Shown here: piece by piece, positions 22,132-24,746 of the stretch
How the letters are laid out: each line of letters begins with the position of its first letter
Position numbering within the stretch: the stretch's first letter is position 1
DNA from: DATJFQ01 sp035495555
GTDB lineage: Bacteria; Acidobacteriota; Vicinamibacteria; Vicinamibacterales; 2-12-FULL-66-21
Reading direction: 5' to 3'
Assembly: GCA_035495555.1 (NCBI GenBank)
Contig: DATJFQ010000062.1
Coordinates: 1-24,746, forward strand
DNA length: 24,746 nt
The notes under the pieces: generated by a model
Told to the model about the DNA's origin: nothing
Databases searched by the model: none
The model's input: only the letters and a program-made list of their open reading frames with translations
Made by a program: the position numbers and the translations under genes

Positions 22132-24404
22132 CGGCGGCGCTTCTCCCGCTCCCGGCGTCCGGGACGCGGCTTGCGCTTCCCACCCGCCGCCTTCAGGTGC
22201 CGCTCCGATTTGGGTTCGGCCTTGCTGCGCCGCGCCCCGCGATTCCGTTCGGACGCGCGGACCTTGTCCAGAATCTCGACCAGCCCGAGATCGACCTGGC
22301 GCCGCTCCATGTCGACTTTGATCACCTGCACGCGGACGCGATCGCCCAGGCGATAGACGCGCCCGGTATGCTCGCCTCGCAGGATGTGCGCACGCTCCAC
22401 GAACCGATAGTAGTCGTCGGCCATTGTCGATACGTGCACCATGCCCTCGACGAAGTGCTCGATCAGCTCGACGTAGAGCCCGAACGCCGCAACGCCCGTG
22501 ATGTAGCCGTCGAACTCGTCGCCGACCTTGTCCGCCATGAAGCGGACCTTCTTCCACTGCACGAGTTCGCGCTCGGCGTCTGTGGCGCGGCGCTCGCGCT
22601 CGGACGTATGCCGCGCGATGTCCGGCAGGTCTTCCGCGAGCTGCTCGCGCCGTTCGTCGGACATGCCGTGGCGCGCTTCGCGCAGCGATCGGTGCACGAC
22701 GAGATCGGGGTATCGCCTGATTGGCGACGTGAAATGCGTGTAACTCTCCGCGGCGAGTCCGAAATGCCCCTCGTTGGTCGGCTCATATCGCGCCTTCTGC
22801 ATCGTCCGCAGCATCAGAAACGCAATCGGCTTCTCTTCGGGTTTCCCGGCAATCCGTTCGACGAGCTTCTGGAAGTGACGGGGACGAACCGCGCCCGCAG
22901 GCGCCGCCAGACTGTAGCCGAGCGTCGAGACGAACTCCTCGAACTCCTCGACTTTGAGCGGATCCGGCTCCTCGTGGATGCGATACAACGTCGGCACATC
23001 GTGCCCGTCGAGATACCCCGCCACGGTTTCGTTCGCGATCAGCATGAACTCTTCGATGATGCGGTGCGCAACGTTCCGTTCGGCGGCGATGATGTCCTCC
23101 ACCATGCCCTCGTCGTCGAGGACGATGTAGGGTTCCTTCAGGTCGAAGTCGATCGAGCCGCGGCGGCGCCTGCGCGCGTGCAGGATCTCGAACAGTTCCT
23201 GCATGATCTCGAACATCGGGACCAGCGCACTGTACTTCCTGGTCGTCTCGGCGTCGTGATCGGTCAGGATTGCGTTCACGTCCGTGTACGTCATGCGCGC
23301 GTCGCTGTGGATCACGCCGTCGGGGAATTCGTACCGCACGACGTCGCCGCGGCGATCGATCTCCATCAGGCACGATTGCACGAGCCGATCGACGTGCGGG
23401 TTGAGGCTGCAGAGCCCTGTGGCCAGCTCCGAGGGAAACATGTGGACGGCCCGCTCCGGGAAGTAGACCGACGTACCGCGTTCGTAGGCTTCTTCGTCGA
23501 GCGCGCTGCCCTCCTGGACGTAGTGCGCGACGTCGGCGATGTGCACGCCGAGCCAGTAGTTGCCGCTGGGCAGCTTCTCGATTGTGATCGCGTCGTCGAA
23601 GTCGCGCGCCGTTTCGCCGTCGATGGTGACGGTCGTGGTGCCGCGGAAATCCGTCCGGCCGCGCACGTCGCGTTCGGTGACGGCGGTACCGAGCCGGCGT
23701 GCCTGTTCGACGGCCTCTTCGGTGTGCGCGTCGTTGATGCCGTACTTGCGGATGATGATTTCGGTATCGACGCCCGGCTCCTCGATGTCGCCGAGGACTT
23801 CCAGCACGCGCCCGAGCGCGCTGCGGGTAGGCGTCGGATACCGGGTGATCTCAATCACCACCATGTCGCCCGCTTTGGCCTCGAGCTGCTGATCGCCGGG
23901 GATCATGACGTCCGTGATCATTCGGCGATCGAACGGGACGAGAAATCCCATGCCGGATTCGTCGATCTCGAAGCGCCCAACGATACTCGATGAGCCGCGT
24001 TCCAGGATGCGGACGATGCGCCCCTCGGCGCGGTCGTCGCGGGTGCGCTCGATGCGCGCGACCACGCGATCGCCGTGCATCGCTTGATTCAGGTTGGCCC
24101 CCGCGATGAAGATGTCGCCGGACACGCCGTCCGCGGGACGGTCGGGGATGACGAAACCAAAGCCACGCGGATGCGTCGAAACCCGCCCAACGACCAGGTT
24201 CATCCGGTCCGGCAGACCGAAACGGTTGCCGCGCGTCTGAATCAGGTGGCCGGCGTCGACGAGCCCGTTCAGGAGGCGTTTCAGCGTGGCGCGCTGTTCG
24301 CGGGGAATCTTGAGCTTTTGCACCAGTTCGCGGGCCGTGGCGGGATGATCGATGCGGTCCCGGAAGGCTGCGAGCAGCTGTTCGCTGTTCAACATTGACT
24401 CCAT
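22128..24404 (-). CDS. rnr: Ribonuclease R (RNB-family 3'-5' exoribonuclease)
   Basis: This encodes about 758 residues. An N-terminal winged-helix segment (about 1-65: ARELVQKLKIPREQRATLKRLLNGLVDAGHL) is followed by cold-shock domains (GRVSTHPRGFGFVIPDRP; GMGFLVPFDRR). The RNB catalytic domain has the metal-binding cluster TARDFDDAITIE and later HFTSPIRRYPDLVVHR. An S1 domain (GDEFDGYITGVAAFGLYVELIEHFVEGMVH) and a very basic tail (RGARRSKAEPKSE to REREKRRR) complete it. RNase R degrades structured RNA and acts in rRNA quality control. The start is uncertain among ATGs at 24425, 24404 and 24395: GGGAAAAG precedes 24404, and a -10-like TAGAAT that includes part of the 24404 codon would favour 24395 with a leaderless message. 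It is coupled to selB. Confidence 0.95.
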   Translation of the reverse strand: MESMLNSEQLLAAFRDRIDHPATARELVQKLKIPREQRATLKRLLNGLVDAGHLIQTRGNRFGLPDRMNLVVGRVSTHPRGFGFVIPDRPADGVSGDIFIAGANLNQAMHGDRVVARIERTRDDRAEGRIVRILERGSSSIVGRFEIDESGMGFLVPFDRRMITDVMIPGDQQLEAKAGDMVVIEITRYPTPTRSALGRVLEVLGDIEEPGVDTEIIIRKYGINDAHTEEAVEQARRLGTAVTERDVRGRTDFRGTTTVTIDGETARDFDDAITIEKLPSGNYWLGVHIADVAHYVQEGSALDEEAYERGTSVYFPERAVHMFPSELATGLCSLNPHVDRLVQSCLMEIDRRGDVVRYEFPDGVIHSDARMTYTDVNAILTDHDAETTRKYSALVPMFEIMQELFEILHARRRRRGSIDFDLKEPYIVLDDEGMVEDIIAAERNVAHRIIEEFMLIANETVAGYLDGHDVPTLYRIHEEPDPLKVEEFEEFVSTLGYSLAAPAGAVRPRHFQKLVERIAGKPEEKPIAFLMLRTMQKARYEPTNEGHFGLAAESYTHFTSPIRRYPDLVVHRSLREARHGMSDERREQLAEDLPDIARHTSERERRATDAERELVQWKKVRFMADKVGDEFDGYITGVAAFGLYVELIEHFVEGMVHVSTMADDYYRFVERAHILRGEHTGRVYRLGDRVRVQVIKVDMERRQVDLGLVEILDKVRASERNRGARRSKAEPKSERHLKAAGGKRKPRPGRREREKRRR

Positions 24405-24418
24405 TCTACTTTTCCCAA

Positions 24419-24430
24419 CCGGCATGCCGG
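24419..24430. promoter_or_regulatory. 12-bp perfect palindrome in divergent promoter region
   Basis: CCGGCATGCCGG is fully self-complementary and lies between the RNase R start and the conserved part of the sigma-factor gene. The sigma factor's candidate ATG (24424-24426) and an alternative RNase R ATG both sit in its centre. It could be an operator shared by both genes. Confidence 0.45.
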
Positions 24431-24746
24431 CTCACCCCTCTATAGACCGTGTGACCGCCACGGAGCCCGCCGTTGACCCGGATGTGGCGCTGGTCCGCCG
24501 GGCCCAGGCTGGAGACGTCGAGGCGTTCGGCGACCTCGTCGAACGGCACCGGCGGTCGGTCATGCGGGCCGCGGTGGCCGCCCTGGGGTCGGCGACCGAG
24601 GCCGACGATGTGGTCCAGGAAGCGTTCGTGACGGCCTTCCAGAAGCTGAGCGGGTTCCGGGGGGAGGCGTCGTTCAAGACCTGGATGCTGTCGATTACCT
24701 GGCGGAAGGCGCTCGATCGCCGTCAGAGCGTAACGCGGTGGATGCA
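24424..24746 (+). CDS. ECF RNA polymerase sigma factor (3' end outside window)
   Basis: The frame is open from an ATG at 24424 to the window end, giving 107 visible residues. Region 2 of an ECF sigma factor is clear: ALVRRAQAGDVEAFGDLVERHRRSVMRAA (about 20-48), then the -10-recognition helices EADDVVQEAFVTAFQKLSGFRGEASFKTWMLSITWRKALD (about 57-96). The C-terminal region 4 lies beyond the window. An in-frame GTG at 24451 is an alternative start; TATAGA at 24441-24446 resembles a -10 element. The gene is divergent from RNase R with only about 20-45 bp between starts. Confidence 0.9.
   Translation, partial: MPAHPSIDRVTATEPAVDPDVALVRRAQAGDVEAFGDLVERHRRSVMRAAVAALGSATEADDVVQEAFVTAFQKLSGFRGEASFKTWMLSITWRKALDRRQSVTRWM

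Noticed and set aside
22197..23993. 598-aa plus-strand open frame opposite RNase R
   Set aside because: Antisense shadow; RNase R domains cover it fully on the minus strand.

Overview
This GC-rich window reads as a chromosomal segment from an uncultured or poorly sampled Acidobacteriota, plausibly of the Vicinamibacteria type. The main support is a VWFA protein of the kind typical of Acidobacteria, a sigma factor / Ser-Thr kinase-propeller / Oar-like TonB receptor set, long antisense shadow ORFs, and intergenic arrays of 7-bp repeats. The lineage is inferred from gene families, not from a marker tree.

Layout. 1-1266: 3' part of groEL, ending in a heptamer-repeat hairpin and a strong terminator. 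1399-2535: divergent AHSA1/SRPBCC gene (minus) and GNAT acetyltransferase (plus). 2592-2996: a rhodanese gene whose catalytic codon is TGA; the frame stays open and conserved past it, and a SECIS-like hairpin lies 12 nt downstream, so I read it as a selenoprotein. 3178-3918: a secreted protein of unknown function. 4020-10128: probable operon of ECF sigma factor, membrane Ser/Thr kinase with a TolB-like propeller, and a TonB-dependent receptor. 10276-16248: operon of a pyruvate-oxidase-like ThDP enzyme, an enolase-superfamily (MR/MLE) enzyme and a large FAD/Fe-S 2-hydroxyacid dehydrogenase, suggesting oxidation of (sugar) acids into the respiratory chain. 16268-17173 (minus): a TonB protein, possible partner of the receptor. 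17304-18973: divergent stress-type protein and geranylgeranyl-reductase-like flavoprotein. 19230-20268: VWFA protein (minus) and tatA (plus). 20263-24404 (minus): RNase R and SelB, translationally coupled. 24424-end: start of another ECF sigma factor.

The strongest story is the selenocysteine link. The window holds both a gene needing UGA recoding at its active site (2796-2798) and selB (20263-22131), the elongation factor that performs it. The rhodanese would otherwise be called as a 68-aa fragment. The second theme is a set of 7-bp-period arrays, in three sequence families, confined to the gaps between genes. One array has a canonical G-quadruplex pattern on the minus strand and anti-Shine-Dalgarno-like CCTCC units on the plus strand.
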